64,000 bases of DNA from Gammaproteobacteria bacterium (GTDB taxonomy: Bacteria; Pseudomonadota; Gammaproteobacteria; Steroidobacterales; Woeseiaceae): positions 1 to 64,000 of the forward strand of contig JAOTZC010000010.1 in the NCBI GenBank assembly GCA_029861535.1. The letters are read 5' to 3'. The notes below the pieces were generated by a model. It was not told the DNA's origin and did not search any database. It saw only the letters and a program-made list of their open reading frames with translations. The position numbers and the translations under genes are program-made. Positions 27,228-35,856 of the stretch are shown one piece after another (the first letter of the stretch is position 1; every line of letters begins with the position of its first letter).

Positions 27228-27770
27228 ATGTTTGCCGAGATCCCACAAAATCTAATCCTGATGACCGTTGGGGCGTTTCTGCTCGGTTGGATTCTTGCCT
27301 CGATAAGTGCCAGGTTAAGTTTTCGTTACCGAGCGCTGAAACGCGACGCGCGCGACGATCGCATTCGCTCGCTCGAAGCCGACTTGCGTGTGGCTCATAC
27401 GGACGTTGAGCAGAAGACCGAAAAGGTCGCGGAGCTGGAAGTAAATCTCGACGAAACGACTCAGGGCATCGTCAAGCGCGACAACGTCATATCACATCAG
27501 CAACAAAGCGTGGATGAACTGAGAAAGGACTTGCGAGAGTCGGTGATGAAAACCCGCGAATTGCGCCACGAGCTGTCCGACCGTGCTACGGAAAGCGTCA
27601 GATCAGAGGCAAAGATGCGTGAGATCGAGACCGAACTTTCTGTCGCGCAGGCATCAACGGACCTGCTCGCAACTGGTGTTTTGGATTACTCGGTCGCACC
27701 TGACAACGACTCGGGCGAAGACCAAAAAGAAGACGCCGATTCGGCGGGCCTCCCGAAAACCGCAAGCTGA
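27228..27770 (+). CDS. Membrane-anchored coiled-coil protein of unknown function
   Basis: 180 aa. One hydrophobic segment near the N-terminus (NLILMTVGAFLLGWILASISARLSF) is followed by about 115 charged residues with strong heptad character (RSLEADLRVAHTDVEQKTEKVAELEVNLDE and onward), then an acidic tail (DNDSGEDQKEDADS). No family is recognised. Topology suggests a signal-anchored protein with a long cytoplasmic or periplasmic coiled coil. It lies 58 bp upstream of mbnP and may share its transcript, but no functional link is evident. Confidence 0.75.
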   Translation: MFAEIPQNLILMTVGAFLLGWILASISARLSFRYRALKRDARDDRIRSLEADLRVAHTDVEQKTEKVAELEVNLDETTQGIVKRDNVISHQQQSVDELRKDLRESVMKTRELRHELSDRATESVRSEAKMREIETELSVAQASTDLLATGVLDYSVAPDNDSGEDQKEDADSAGLPKTAS

Positions 27771-27828
27771 ACCCGAGCCACTGCGGCACGTTAGAATATC
27801 CAGACCTTGGTGTTGTGGGGCTACCCGC

Positions 27829-28623
27829 TTGTCGAAGCCGCTGACGATCATTGTCTTTTTCTTCTTCGGCCTGAGCGCATGTAGTCGTCAGGAGGCCACC
27901 GTCTCGATCCCATTTGCGGCGACTATCGGTGGCCAAGCGGTCGGTTGCCAAGGGTTGCACGCAGCGTTTCGAATGACCGATTTACGCTTCTACGTTTATC
28001 AGCCGACGTTACATCGCAATGACGGCACGAGCGTGAGCGTTAGACTCCATGAAAACGGACGCTGGCAGCGCGATGAGCTTGTCCTGATCGATCTTGAAGA
28101 CGGCAGCGGCGACTGTCGAAACGGTACACGTGACACGAATAACGAAATCATCGGTAACGTCCCTGTCGACGAATATCAGGGTCTGACATTTTCGATTGGC
28201 GTTCCATTCGAGCGCAACCACGCCGATCCGTTGACTGCTTCTGCGCCACTCGACGACAGCACGATGCATTGGCACTGGCGATCGGGATACAAGTTCTTGC
28301 GTGCAGGTTTCGAAACAGCGAATGACGGTTTTTGGATTCATCTGGGCAGCGCGGGTTGTCTAGGCACTGTCCAGAACATAAAAAGTTGCCGATTCTCGAA
28401 TCGCTTCGACGTCACGCTCGATGACTTTCAGTTGGGCGACGAAATAACTATCGACTTCACTGCGCTGCTGTCAACGTCGAATTCGATTGACGGTACGCAA
28501 GCGGACTGCTCATCTGGCCCTGCGGAGGAGACGTGCCGTGAACCGTTCACGGTGTTCGGCATCGATTTCGACACCGGCGAACAGGTCAGCGAACAACAGC
28601 TATTTTTTGTAGGCCAGCATTGA
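27829..28623 (+). CDS. mbnP: MbnP-family copper-binding lipoprotein
   Basis: 264-aa lipoprotein of the metallo-mystery-pair, four-Cys family. Signal peptide TIIVFFFFGLSACS carries the lipobox LSAC. The mature part has the FRMTDLRFYV segment, paired cysteines (one early, CRN, GCLGTVQNIKSC, DCS and TCR) and STMHWHWRSGYKFLRAGFE, which contains the conserved tryptophan converted to kynurenine by the partner haem enzyme in characterised MbnP. The track's longer start is unnecessary: TTG 27829 directly precedes the signal peptide and is the only plausible in-frame start there. Its stop overlaps the TTG of mbnH. Confidence 0.85.
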   Translation: MSKPLTIIVFFFFGLSACSRQEATVSIPFAATIGGQAVGCQGLHAAFRMTDLRFYVYQPTLHRNDGTSVSVRLHENGRWQRDELVLIDLEDGSGDCRNGTRDTNNEIIGNVPVDEYQGLTFSIGVPFERNHADPLTASAPLDDSTMHWHWRSGYKFLRAGFETANDGFWIHLGSAGCLGTVQNIKSCRFSNRFDVTLDDFQLGDEITIDFTALLSTSNSIDGTQADCSSGPAEETCREPFTVFGIDFDTGEQVSEQQLFFVGQH

Positions 28624-29741
28624 AACGGCTCATCGGTGCGGTTGCGGCGATTGCGATTCTCGCAATCGCTTTCTGGCTGATGCAAAAAGACAAATTCGAA
28701 TGGCATATCGCGCCGCCGTTGCCGTTGCCCGAGGTACCCATCGACAATCCTATGAGCGATGCTAAGGTCGAACTCGGGAGACGCCTGTTCTACGACTCGC
28801 GCTTATCGATTAACGGAACCATGTCCTGTGCCAGCTGCCACATTCAGTCATTGGCGTTTACGGATGGCAGGGCTCGTTCAATCGGCGCGACTGGTGAGCA
28901 ACATCCGCGCGGTGCAATGTCACTCGTTAACAGTGCCTACGGTAGTCGATTAACCTGGGCTAACAATCTGCTGGATCGTTTGGAAGATCAGGCACTGACG
29001 CCGCTGCTTGGTGACAATCCGATTGAGATGGGTATGGCGGGGCGTGAATCGGAGATTGTCACGATGTTATCGAACGACGCGTTGTATGCCTCATTGATGC
29101 GCGAAGCGTTTCCGGCGGCCAGCAATCCGTACTCAGTACTAAACGTCGTTCGTGCAACCTCGGCGTTTGTGCGTACGATTGTCAGTTTCGATTCGCCCTA
29201 TGATGCGTTTCTACGCGGAGACGTCGACGCTATTGACGCGTCTGCCAAACGCGGCATGGATTTGTTTTTTTCCGAGCGGCTCGAATGTTTCCACTGTCAT
29301 GGCGGATTCAATTTTACGGATAGTAGTACGCATGCGGACGCTAACGTCGATCGTGTCGGATTCCACAATACCGGCCTCTATAACATCGACGGCAACGGCG
29401 CGTATCCGGCGGATAATACTGGTCTGTTTGACATGACTGGCGAGCGACGCGATATGGGTCGCTTTAAAGCGCCGACCCTACGCAATATCGCTGTAACAGC
29501 GCCATATATGCACGATGGCAGCCTATTGTCGTTGCAAGAGGTGATCGCGCACTACTTGCGAGGAGGTCGCGAATTGACCGAAGGCCCGCATGCTGGAGAC
29601 GGTCGCTTGAGCCCATATAAGTCTGAGTTTATTCGCGGCTTCGAATTGAGCGACGAGGAGCACGCTGACCTGTTGGCGTTTTTACACGCGTTGACCGATC
29701 AACGCGTGATTACGGATGCGCGTTGGTCGAACCCGTGGTAA
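28620..29741 (+). CDS. mbnH: MbnH-family di-haem enzyme
   Basis: 373-aa relative of bacterial cytochrome c peroxidases/MauG. After an N-terminal membrane segment (LIGAVAAIAILAIAFWLM) there are two c-type haem sites, CASCH and CFHCH. VELGRRLFYDSRLSINGTMSC and RFKAPTLRNIAVTAPYMHDGSLLSLQEVI follow the family. In the known pair, MbnH oxidises a tryptophan of MbnP to kynurenine to build a copper site. It starts with TTG overlapping the mbnP stop (TTGA), so the two are translationally coupled. Periplasmic, membrane-anchored. Confidence 0.88.
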   Translation: MKRLIGAVAAIAILAIAFWLMQKDKFEWHIAPPLPLPEVPIDNPMSDAKVELGRRLFYDSRLSINGTMSCASCHIQSLAFTDGRARSIGATGEQHPRGAMSLVNSAYGSRLTWANNLLDRLEDQALTPLLGDNPIEMGMAGRESEIVTMLSNDALYASLMREAFPAASNPYSVLNVVRATSAFVRTIVSFDSPYDAFLRGDVDAIDASAKRGMDLFFSERLECFHCHGGFNFTDSSTHADANVDRVGFHNTGLYNIDGNGAYPADNTGLFDMTGERRDMGRFKAPTLRNIAVTAPYMHDGSLLSLQEVIAHYLRGGRELTEGPHAGDGRLSPYKSEFIRGFELSDEEHADLLAFLHALTDQRVITDARWSNPW

Positions 29742-29938
29742 TCCAATCGCAAATACGTGCGTTACCTGGGCGAAAGTTACGACGGAGCGAACCGGTACTA
29801 CATAATCAGTGCACTAAAAAAATTAATTGGCAAATTGCGCGCACTATGCAGGTAGATGAACTATCCTCAAGTATCTACAGTGGTCAATGAGCCGCAATAT
29901 TCCTAGCAAATTGAATGACCGGACTTGGGGGGTCTTTC

Positions 29939-30487
29939 ATGGGAATTATCGAACTTTGGTTACCAATCCTGGTATCTGCAGTTGTCGTAATCGTTATGAG
30001 TGCGTTGGTCTGGACAGTGCTGCCCTGGCACAAGACCGATTTCAAAAAAACGGGTGATGAAGAGGCTGTACGTGCCGCGCTAAAAGGGTCTAAGACTGGG
30101 CTGTATATGGTGCCGTATTGCACCGATCTGTCCGAGTTAAAGAACGAGATCGTCGCGCAAAAGTACATCGACGGTCCGCAGGCCTACATCACAATCGTGC
30201 CAAACGGCATGCCGAACATGGGGCCAAAACTCGCGCTGTCATATGCGTACAACGTGCTGGTCGGTGTGCTGTGTGCCTACATGGTTACGCGGACGCTGGA
30301 ATCGGGCGCATCGTATCTCGAGATTTTTCGAGTTGCCGGAACGACGGCGTTTATCGCGTATAGCGTTGCCTATATCCAGGACAGTATCTGGTTTGGTCGA
30401 CCATGGATGCTGACAATGAAAAACATGTTTGATGCTTTGTTGTACGCGTCGCTGACCGGCGGAGTTTTCGGATGGCTGCTTGGCTAG
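29939..30487 (+). CDS. Membrane protein of unknown function
   Basis: 182 aa from ATG 29939, which has a G-rich Shine-Dalgarno (GGGGGG) about 7 nt upstream; the track's ATG 29915 is less likely. An N-terminal membrane segment (LWLPILVSAVVVIVMSALVWTVLPW) is followed by a soluble part with GLYMVPYCTDLSELK and three further hydrophobic segments (LSYAYNVLVGVLCAYMV, VAGTTAFIAYSVAYI, LLYASLTGGVFGWLLG). I recall similar sequences only as conserved hypothetical proteins. No functional clue in the neighbourhood; the gap to mbnH is about 200 bp. Confidence 0.75.
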   Translation: MGIIELWLPILVSAVVVIVMSALVWTVLPWHKTDFKKTGDEEAVRAALKGSKTGLYMVPYCTDLSELKNEIVAQKYIDGPQAYITIVPNGMPNMGPKLALSYAYNVLVGVLCAYMVTRTLESGASYLEIFRVAGTTAFIAYSVAYIQDSIWFGRPWMLTMKNMFDALLYASLTGGVFGWLLG

Positions 30488-30501
30488 CGCGTACGCGTTT
30501 A

Positions 30502-31119
30502 TTAAAACAAATCGGTACGCGGGCTTGGCTGTATTACCTTGCGGACTGACTTTCCTTGTGACAAATCCGAAATGGTGCGCACAATCATTGCCGGAATCGC
30601 AATGCTTGCATGTATGCCAAGGCTAAGCACTACGTAACTGAAATAAATAATGCGGTCTCTACGTCTAATCGACGTATTCGGTTCGCAGTCGAGTGTGTCC
30701 GCGCGAAGTTCGTCAATCGTGGACCAGGTGCCATCGTCGACCTGACTGCGCCTCTTTGCCGAATACAGATTTCTTGATCGTCGACCCCGACAAAAGGCAG
30801 CCCACATTTTCTGTCGATCGAGCACCCAGCCTGTTGACAATGCAATCAGATTCATCAAGCCCAGGATAGGGGACTTGCGCATCGAGCCAGTGCCCAGCTC
30901 CCAAGCGCTAATTTGGCCCTCACCGATTCTGCCAACGCTATATCCGGTAACTAGGTGGTGCAGGTCGTGATACTTCAGATAGCGGTAGCGGGTTTCGATA
31001 TTTGGTAGCGGCACCAGCAAGCAACCTGTATAGACGCGCACCGTCTTGGGTCGAGCGCCCAAGACGTCGCCGAAGCCGTGTTCACGGTAGAAGTCCTGGA
31101 GGGCAGTGTTGAGAGACAT
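30502..31119 (-). CDS. Coq4-like protein
   Basis: 205 aa from ATG 31119. YHDLHHLVTGYSVGRIGEG gives HDxxH followed by exactly eleven residues and Glu, the zinc-binding motif of the ubiquinone-pathway protein Coq4. The following ISAWELGTG resembles the Coq4 helix after it. The C-terminal third is unlike Coq4 and carries a hydrophobic segment (IIYFSYVVLSLGIHASIAIPAMIV). A role in quinone biosynthesis is therefore only a possibility. Convergent with the preceding membrane-protein gene (14 bp between stops). Confidence 0.6.
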   Translation of the reverse strand: MSLNTALQDFYREHGFGDVLGARPKTVRVYTGCLLVPLPNIETRYRYLKYHDLHHLVTGYSVGRIGEGQISAWELGTGSMRKSPILGLMNLIALSTGWVLDRQKMWAAFCRGRRSRNLYSAKRRSQVDDGTWSTIDELRADTLDCEPNTSIRRRDRIIYFSYVVLSLGIHASIAIPAMIVRTISDLSQGKSVRKVIQPSPRTDLF

Positions 31120-31344
31120 AGGCGCCACTGTAGCCGCATCCGAGCGTCGCCAATGTTACACGGGTCAAGCTTTCAGCATATCGCAGAAAAGGCTTGAAAA
31201 ACCTTACTAATCGGATAGTTGCGTGCCTGTGCTCACAATACACTTCACATAGAGGCAAATCTGACCTACACTGCGGGCAAGCCAAGAAAAATTCCAATCA
31301 GAACAGAGCCTTTCACGGAAAAAGGCCGCAAAGGGGGGGCGACC

Positions 31345-32505
31345 ATGGGTCATCAACCGATCGTGCACACGACGTCCGAGCAATGGGGCCACACGGTGCC
31401 AGCGTTGACGTTGGTTACCGAGCGACATCGCGCCGCACTCGATCAGTTGAACCTCGCTGCGCAACACCAACGTCCGCTGACGGTATTGATCGGCGAGGGC
31501 AAGTTTGAAGCCAATCACGTCGTTAGCGCGTTTCTGTCGGGCCTCGAAGAAGACGCCACGATTGTGCGCCTGACAAAACCCTACGACGATGCGATCGCCG
31601 GGATGCGGGAAATCAACCGTGCACTGGGATTTGAACCCAAAGACCTGAGCCTTACAGATCTCGACAATATTCTCGAGATGTTCTTGGAGTTTCAGCGCAA
31701 GCATCATCGCCGTACGGTGCTCTGCATCGAACAAGCGCATCTTCAGGCCCGTTGGCTGCTTGAACACGTGCGCCGACTGATTGACCTAGAAATGGAGGGC
31801 CGCTACGGGCTCATGGTGGTCTTATCCGGACAGCCAAAACTAGCTGAGTTGATTGAACAAGAACCGCTAGCTGGGGCACGTGTGCATTCAAGCCGAAAAA
31901 TCACGCTCGCACCATTCTCGCTGGCAGAAACAACCGAATTTCTGCGTCGCAGAGTTGAGGCGGCCGGAAGTTCGGATATTAGCGAGCTTTTCGAATTCGA
32001 TGCCATCAGTCGCATACACGAGTTGAGTGGCGGTGTTCCGGATCTGGTTGGCACCTTATGCTTCAAATGCCTGCAAATCGCTAACCAGCAGAAATCGGGA
32101 CAAGTTACAGAGCAACTTGTGATAGACGCCAGCAAGTTGCTATGGCAAAAACCAGCCGTCGAGGCGAAAGCCGAAATTCCCGACATTCCCGATATTGGCC
32201 CAATGTCGACATTTCGAGAGCAGCTCCAAATCAGTTGCAAGGGCCAACAGATTCAGATTTTCCCACTGCGACACGGTCGCTTCCTCGTCGGTCGCGCCGA
32301 TTTCGCCGATATTTGCCTGCCCAACAAGCACGTAAGTCGTCGACACGCGTTGATTGTAAAATCGGCCACTGACGTCAAGATTCTGGATTTGGGCAGCACC
32401 AACGGCACGTTCGTCAACGGGCTACGCTTCACAGGTGATCAACAAATCGAGATTGGCGACGTCATTACGATTGGCGACATCCGCATGGAATTCTCGTTCG
32501 AGTGA
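31345..32505 (+). CDS. ExeA-type AAA protein fused to an FHA domain, degenerate P-loop
   Basis: 386 aa from ATG 31345, with GGGGGG upstream; the track's longer N-terminus lacks domain support. Residues 1-270 match the ExeA/GspA-type AAA ATPase layout: VTERHRAALDQL, Walker B-like RTVLCIEQAHL, GLMVVLSGQPKLAELIEQ, KITLAPFSLAETTEFLRRRVEAAG and SGGVPDLVGTLC. The Walker A position reads LIGEGKFEANHV, lacking GK[ST], so ATP binding is questionable. Residues about 295-386 form an FHA domain (RFLVGRADFADICL, HVSRRHALIV, LDLGSTNGTFVNG), which binds phosphothreonine. Possibly a structural or signalling adaptor. Confidence 0.8.
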   Translation: MGHQPIVHTTSEQWGHTVPALTLVTERHRAALDQLNLAAQHQRPLTVLIGEGKFEANHVVSAFLSGLEEDATIVRLTKPYDDAIAGMREINRALGFEPKDLSLTDLDNILEMFLEFQRKHHRRTVLCIEQAHLQARWLLEHVRRLIDLEMEGRYGLMVVLSGQPKLAELIEQEPLAGARVHSSRKITLAPFSLAETTEFLRRRVEAAGSSDISELFEFDAISRIHELSGGVPDLVGTLCFKCLQIANQQKSGQVTEQLVIDASKLLWQKPAVEAKAEIPDIPDIGPMSTFREQLQISCKGQQIQIFPLRHGRFLVGRADFADICLPNKHVSRRHALIVKSATDVKILDLGSTNGTFVNGLRFTGDQQIEIGDVITIGDIRMEFSFE

Positions 32506-32545
32506 CCGCGTCTCAGTGGAGCCGGTGCGCTGCTAGACCGCAGAC

Positions 32546-33277
32546 TCAGTACAGTGAACTTGCTACCTGTACAAGGTGTTCAAATGCCTCTTTGTCGTCT
32601 CTGGTGATGCATCGCAGGGCCGTTACCGAAAACAGCTTATTTTCGGTATAGAAGATAATACCGGTCATCCCCTTTGTCCCGTCCCTATTCTTCATCGCGG
32701 TGTAAGTTGCTGGATAGCCATTTATGTGAAGATTTCCGGCCGGTTTGTTAACGACGATGCGCGCGTCCGGAATATTTATGTAATTCAATTCATCGATGAC
32801 TACAGTGCCAAGGTCATCGAACTCGAATGCGTACAGCATCTGGTAGCTCAGACCTGCGTCCTCATGCAGCGGTTGCACCGCGACCAGTCGGCCGCCGTCA
32901 AAGGCTGGTGTGTCTAGATTTGCTTTATTGTAGCCATAACGTATCGGCTCCTGACGCTCAGGCTGATGGATCATCGCCGAGATATTGTCGTAACCGGAGT
33001 CGCCCAGGTCCTGGACAACGGCGAAGCCTTTTGACTCTGTGTCATTCACAATCCGACGCAACTTCTTAAGGTGTTTCTTGCGCGATGCCTCCCGTTCCAT
33101 CAACTTTGCTTGGCGCTCTTTGTTATTGGCTATTGATTCCCTCACTTCCGGCGGCATCTCGGAATGATCGATTTTGTCGGTCAGGACAATAGTCTCGAAG
33201 TCGGCAGCCATAATAGTTGACCAATAACAGCTAGTTAAGGGTAACAGCGCCGCAATTATTCGAATCACATTTTTCAT
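32546..33277 (-). CDS. Secreted or lipoprotein of unknown function
   Basis: 243 aa from ATG 33277, with GAGGA 8 nt upstream. The N-terminus NVIRIIAALLPLTSCYW contains LTSC, a possible lipobox, and an alternative signal-peptidase I site follows at MAADFE. A basic helical stretch (NKERQAKLMEREASRKKHLKKLRR) precedes a beta-rich domain with FAFDDLGTVVIDE-type strands and ITRDDKEAFEHLVQVASSLY at the end. No family recognised. It lies 11 bp after the next upstream secreted-protein gene, so the two probably form an operon. Confidence 0.7.
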   Translation of the reverse strand: MKNVIRIIAALLPLTSCYWSTIMAADFETIVLTDKIDHSEMPPEVRESIANNKERQAKLMEREASRKKHLKKLRRIVNDTESKGFAVVQDLGDSGYDNISAMIHQPERQEPIRYGYNKANLDTPAFDGGRLVAVQPLHEDAGLSYQMLYAFEFDDLGTVVIDELNYINIPDARIVVNKPAGNLHINGYPATYTAMKNRDGTKGMTGIIFYTENKLFSVTALRCITRDDKEAFEHLVQVASSLY

Positions 33278-33288
33278 AACCATAGTCC

Positions 33289-33687
33289 TCAGCAATCTTT
33301 TTCGAGGCGTTTTGTGAATTCTCTCTCGAGAAAGCCGTTAAAAAAACAAAGGCGGGAAAAGAATTCGGTCGACATGACTATCTTCATTACGCCGATACCT
33401 TCAGCAGTACTATGACCAACGGAGATTTTATCCGTTTTGAATCCAACAGCCGAAACGGAATGTACATTTTGAATTTCTGCCGCATTATCGACACTCCAAT
33501 GCACTGAGAGTATCGACAATGCGTGGAATGGAAGCTTAGGCTCCGAGAATATGGCGGAGCGCTTAAAAGCGCTACAACCGAGCGCGCTTGATATCACGTT
33601 CATGTTGTTTTCGTAAAATGTCCGGGCGTCGGCGGGCAATGACACCAAGGCCAAGGCCAGCGCCGAGATTAGAAGTCCTTTTCTCAT
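33289..33687 (-). CDS. Small secreted protein of unknown function
   Basis: 132 aa from ATG 33687, which has GGAG 8 nt upstream (the track adds three residues). Signal peptide RKGLLISALALALVSLPADA with a probable cut after ADA. The mature domain has three cysteines (LGCSAF, RLCFF and the C-terminal KDC) and no recognisable motif. First gene of a two-gene minus-strand unit with the probable lipoprotein. Lower GC than neighbouring housekeeping genes. Confidence 0.65.
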   Translation of the reverse strand: MRKGLLISALALALVSLPADARTFYENNMNVISSALGCSAFKRSAIFSEPKLPFHALSILSVHWSVDNAAEIQNVHSVSAVGFKTDKISVGHSTAEGIGVMKIVMSTEFFSRLCFFNGFLEREFTKRLEKDC

Positions 33688-33819
33688 TTCGATCACTCCA
33701 TGTCGATTTACTTCGATTGGACAATATCAGATGCATATTGGTAGCGTCTGCCTGCATTTTTCGGGGTTTTGTCTATATTAAGGAATACAGGTGTCTCTAA
33801 ATAGGAAAAACCAAGGACA

Positions 33820-34209
33820 GTGCTGGATACAGGTTCTCAACTAGTTGTCCTGGCTGTGGCCGTCGCCGTATGCGCGATGGCCACATTGGGAATCTATGCG
33901 CCGCAAAAACTCACTGGGTGGGTGAAAGACACGGTAGACAAGGATTGGGGAATTTACCTTGCCGTTCTTGTAAGACTACTACTTGGGGCGGCGCTAATAA
34001 TTGCTGCGCCAGATTCGCGTTTTCCGCTGGCGTTCCTAGTCTTGGGATGGATTGCGATTGTCGCGGCTGTGGTTGTGGCGATAATGGGTCGGAAACGATT
34101 GCGACTTTTCGTCGGCTGGTGGCTAAAGCAATTTTCTCCCGCCGCCGTTCGTGTCTGGCTTTTGTTTGGATTCGCCTTCGGTGGCTTCTTGATTTACGGC
34201 CTTTATTAG
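33820..34209 (+). CDS. Small polytopic membrane protein of unknown function
   Basis: 129 aa beginning at GTG 33820, with AAGGA upstream. Four hydrophobic segments: LVVLAVAVAVCAMATLGIYA, IYLAVLVRLLLGAALIIAA, PLAFLVLGWIAIVAAVVVAIMG and VWLLFGFAFGGFLIYGLY, with a basic loop (GRKRLRLF) before the last. No family recognised and no partner in the neighbourhood. Confidence 0.7.
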   Translation: MLDTGSQLVVLAVAVAVCAMATLGIYAPQKLTGWVKDTVDKDWGIYLAVLVRLLLGAALIIAAPDSRFPLAFLVLGWIAIVAAVVVAIMGRKRLRLFVGWWLKQFSPAAVRVWLLFGFAFGGFLIYGLY

Positions 34210-34408
34210 CGAATAGGGCAGGAGCCTCCGGCCCCGGAAACTGCGCAATTCGGCGTTGCTATTTGGCATCTGACGCCAAAAAGAGACACATTGTCTATTT
34301 CAGAAATTCCCTAAAAATCAACAAGAAAAAGTAGTTTTTACGAAATCTTCTCAAGAGTTGCCAGGGTTCCTCGACAAGTTTCCAACTCGCCCGTTAACAT
34401 CCGCGCCA

Positions 34409-34435
34409 GTAGACGGCGATCTTCACGCCGTTTAC
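34409..34435 (+). other. Hairpin in the leader of the outer-membrane protein gene
   Basis: GTAGACGGCG and CGCCGTTTAC form a 10-bp stem with one G-T pair and a 7-nt loop, ending 30 bp before ATG 34465. Just after it, GTTTG-GG-CAAAC is a second small dyad next to the GGAGAG Shine-Dalgarno. There is no T-run, so this is more likely a 5' leader structure or operator than a terminator. The rest of the 255-bp gap is AT-rich with no gene. Confidence 0.4.
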
Positions 34436-34464
34436 ACCTGTTTGGGCAAACGGAGAGCAATGCA

Positions 34465-35028
34465 ATGAAGACACTAATACTGGTCGTTGGCCTGTTGGCG
34501 CACGGTGCCGCGCTCGCACAATCGGGCAATGCGCCACGGGCGAACATGAACTACAACTATGGGGAGTTGCGCTACGTTGACACCGACGTCAGTGGTGGTG
34601 ACGGCTTCCGTCTTAATGGTTCGTGGGAACTAAACGGCGACTGGATCCTCGTCGGTGGCATTACGGCGCTCGATTTCAACAACAATGTCGACTCCACGAC
34701 ATTGGAATTCGGCGGTGGATATGTTTGGAACTACACGGACAACTTCGACCTGGTCACTACACTGCGTGTGGTTCGCATCGATGTCGATTCGACATTCGGC
34801 GGCGGTGATGACACCGGGCTCGCAGTCGCTGCGGGTGCTCGCGGCTATCTGGCGCCGCAGTTCGAGTTGCGTGGTTCGATCAATTACGTCAACCTGGATG
34901 ACAGTGACACATATCTAGAAATCGCTGGCGACTATCATTTCAACCGCCAATTCTCGGCAGGCATTAGCTTGGAGTTTGCGGGTGATTTGGATTTGTTTAC
35001 CTTAGGCGCACGCTGGTTTTTCAAGTAG
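34465..35028 (+). CDS. Small outer-membrane beta-barrel protein
   Basis: 187 aa with a clean signal peptide (MKTLILVVGLLAHGAALAQS). The mature protein alternates polar and aromatic residues in strand-sized units: YNYGELRYVDTDV, FRLNGSWELNGDWILVGGI, TLEFGGGYVWNYTDNFDLVTTLRV, AAGARGYLAPQFELRGSINYV and DLFTLGARWFFK. This fits an eight-stranded barrel of the OmpA-like/opacity class. The C-terminus ends in an aromatic patch (WFFK), as needed for BAM recognition. Function unknown. Confidence 0.75.
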   Translation: MKTLILVVGLLAHGAALAQSGNAPRANMNYNYGELRYVDTDVSGGDGFRLNGSWELNGDWILVGGITALDFNNNVDSTTLEFGGGYVWNYTDNFDLVTTLRVVRIDVDSTFGGGDDTGLAVAAGARGYLAPQFELRGSINYVNLDDSDTYLEIAGDYHFNRQFSAGISLEFAGDLDLFTLGARWFFK

Positions 35029-35053
35029 GGCGCAACGCTCGTTCGTAAGCATC

Positions 35054-35073
35054 AGCCCTTGTCTGCAAGGGCT
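35054..35073. terminator. Hairpin between convergent genes
   Basis: AGCCCTTG-TCTG-CAAGGGCT is a perfect 8-bp stem with a 4-nt loop, placed between the convergent 34465 and 35074 genes. The plus-strand flank is TCAAAAT, so no T-run follows in that direction, nor in the other. It may act as a weak bidirectional terminator or as 3'-end protection. Confidence 0.4.
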
Positions 35074-35856
35074 TCAAAATCGACTTGGTATCGACGACCA
35101 GGCTGACGCGTTCGGCTCGCCATTCTCGTTCAGCTCTGTAAGTTGAAACGAATTGTTCGCGCGTAATTCTAAATCTTTTTGAATACGGATCCACGCAGCT
35201 GTCGCCGCATCTTGTTCATAAAAGTCATCTAGCGATAATCCAGATGAATCGACGTTTTCAACGTAGAAAAGAATCATCTCCTTTTTTCGCGCCTGATCCG
35301 CGATTGTCAACGAGCGCCACATCATCCAATGGGCGGGAATGGAATAGCCTTTCGACTGGAGAAACGGGTAGGTAGCAGCTGATTCACTTTTTGGATTGGC
35401 GGCGACAGCCTCAACAATATCGAACGCGTAACCGTTGCTGCGGAAGGGATAATTAGCGACAACCGGGCTTTCGGTCAAGTTGTATCTATAGAAATTGTCG
35501 ATACCGGGTAGGAAGCCCTCAAACTGAACAATGAATAGCCTTAGAATTACGTCGCCCTCCGAATCCACAAAAATGAATCGCTCTCCAGCGGCTACATCTC
35601 GAATAGTGAATGGATGACGGCCCACGAATGTGAACGCATCGTCCACGTCAATGGCCAGTGACGGTTCTTGAAGCGAAATAAGTACGCCATCTTCGAAAAA
35701 TTGATGTTTGCTGGCAGCATTGGCAGCAAGTAGGTTGGTGCTCGAAGACAGTAAAAAACATATCCAGGCAACGACGATAAAAGCCAAAATCGAAGCTTGC
35801 CGCTTCCGATGTTCAAATTTTTCGATTAGATGTCGCATTGTTGTCTTCTGGCTCAT
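35074..35856 (-). CDS. Single-pass membrane or secreted protein of unknown function
   Basis: 260 aa. A basic N-terminus (HLIEKFEHRKRQ) and one hydrophobic segment (ASILAFIVVAWICFLLSS) look like a signal anchor or long signal peptide. The rest is soluble and rich in aromatics, with RFIFVDSEGDVILRLFIVQFEGFLPGIDNFYRY and YSIPAHWMMWRSLTIADQARKKEMILFYVENVD. No family recognised. A probable FNR-type site lies about 37 bp upstream of its start. Confidence 0.65.
   Translation of the reverse strand: MSQKTTMRHLIEKFEHRKRQASILAFIVVAWICFLLSSSTNLLAANAASKHQFFEDGVLISLQEPSLAIDVDDAFTFVGRHPFTIRDVAAGERFIFVDSEGDVILRLFIVQFEGFLPGIDNFYRYNLTESPVVANYPFRSNGYAFDIVEAVAANPKSESAATYPFLQSKGYSIPAHWMMWRSLTIADQARKKEMILFYVENVDSSGLSLDDFYEQDAATAAWIRIQKDLELRANNSFQLTELNENGEPNASAWSSIPSRF

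Noticed and set aside
27583-27828. N-terminal extension of MbnP in the ORF track
   Set aside because: Overlaps the coiled-coil gene in another frame and lacks any relation to MbnP; the signal peptide begins at 27829.
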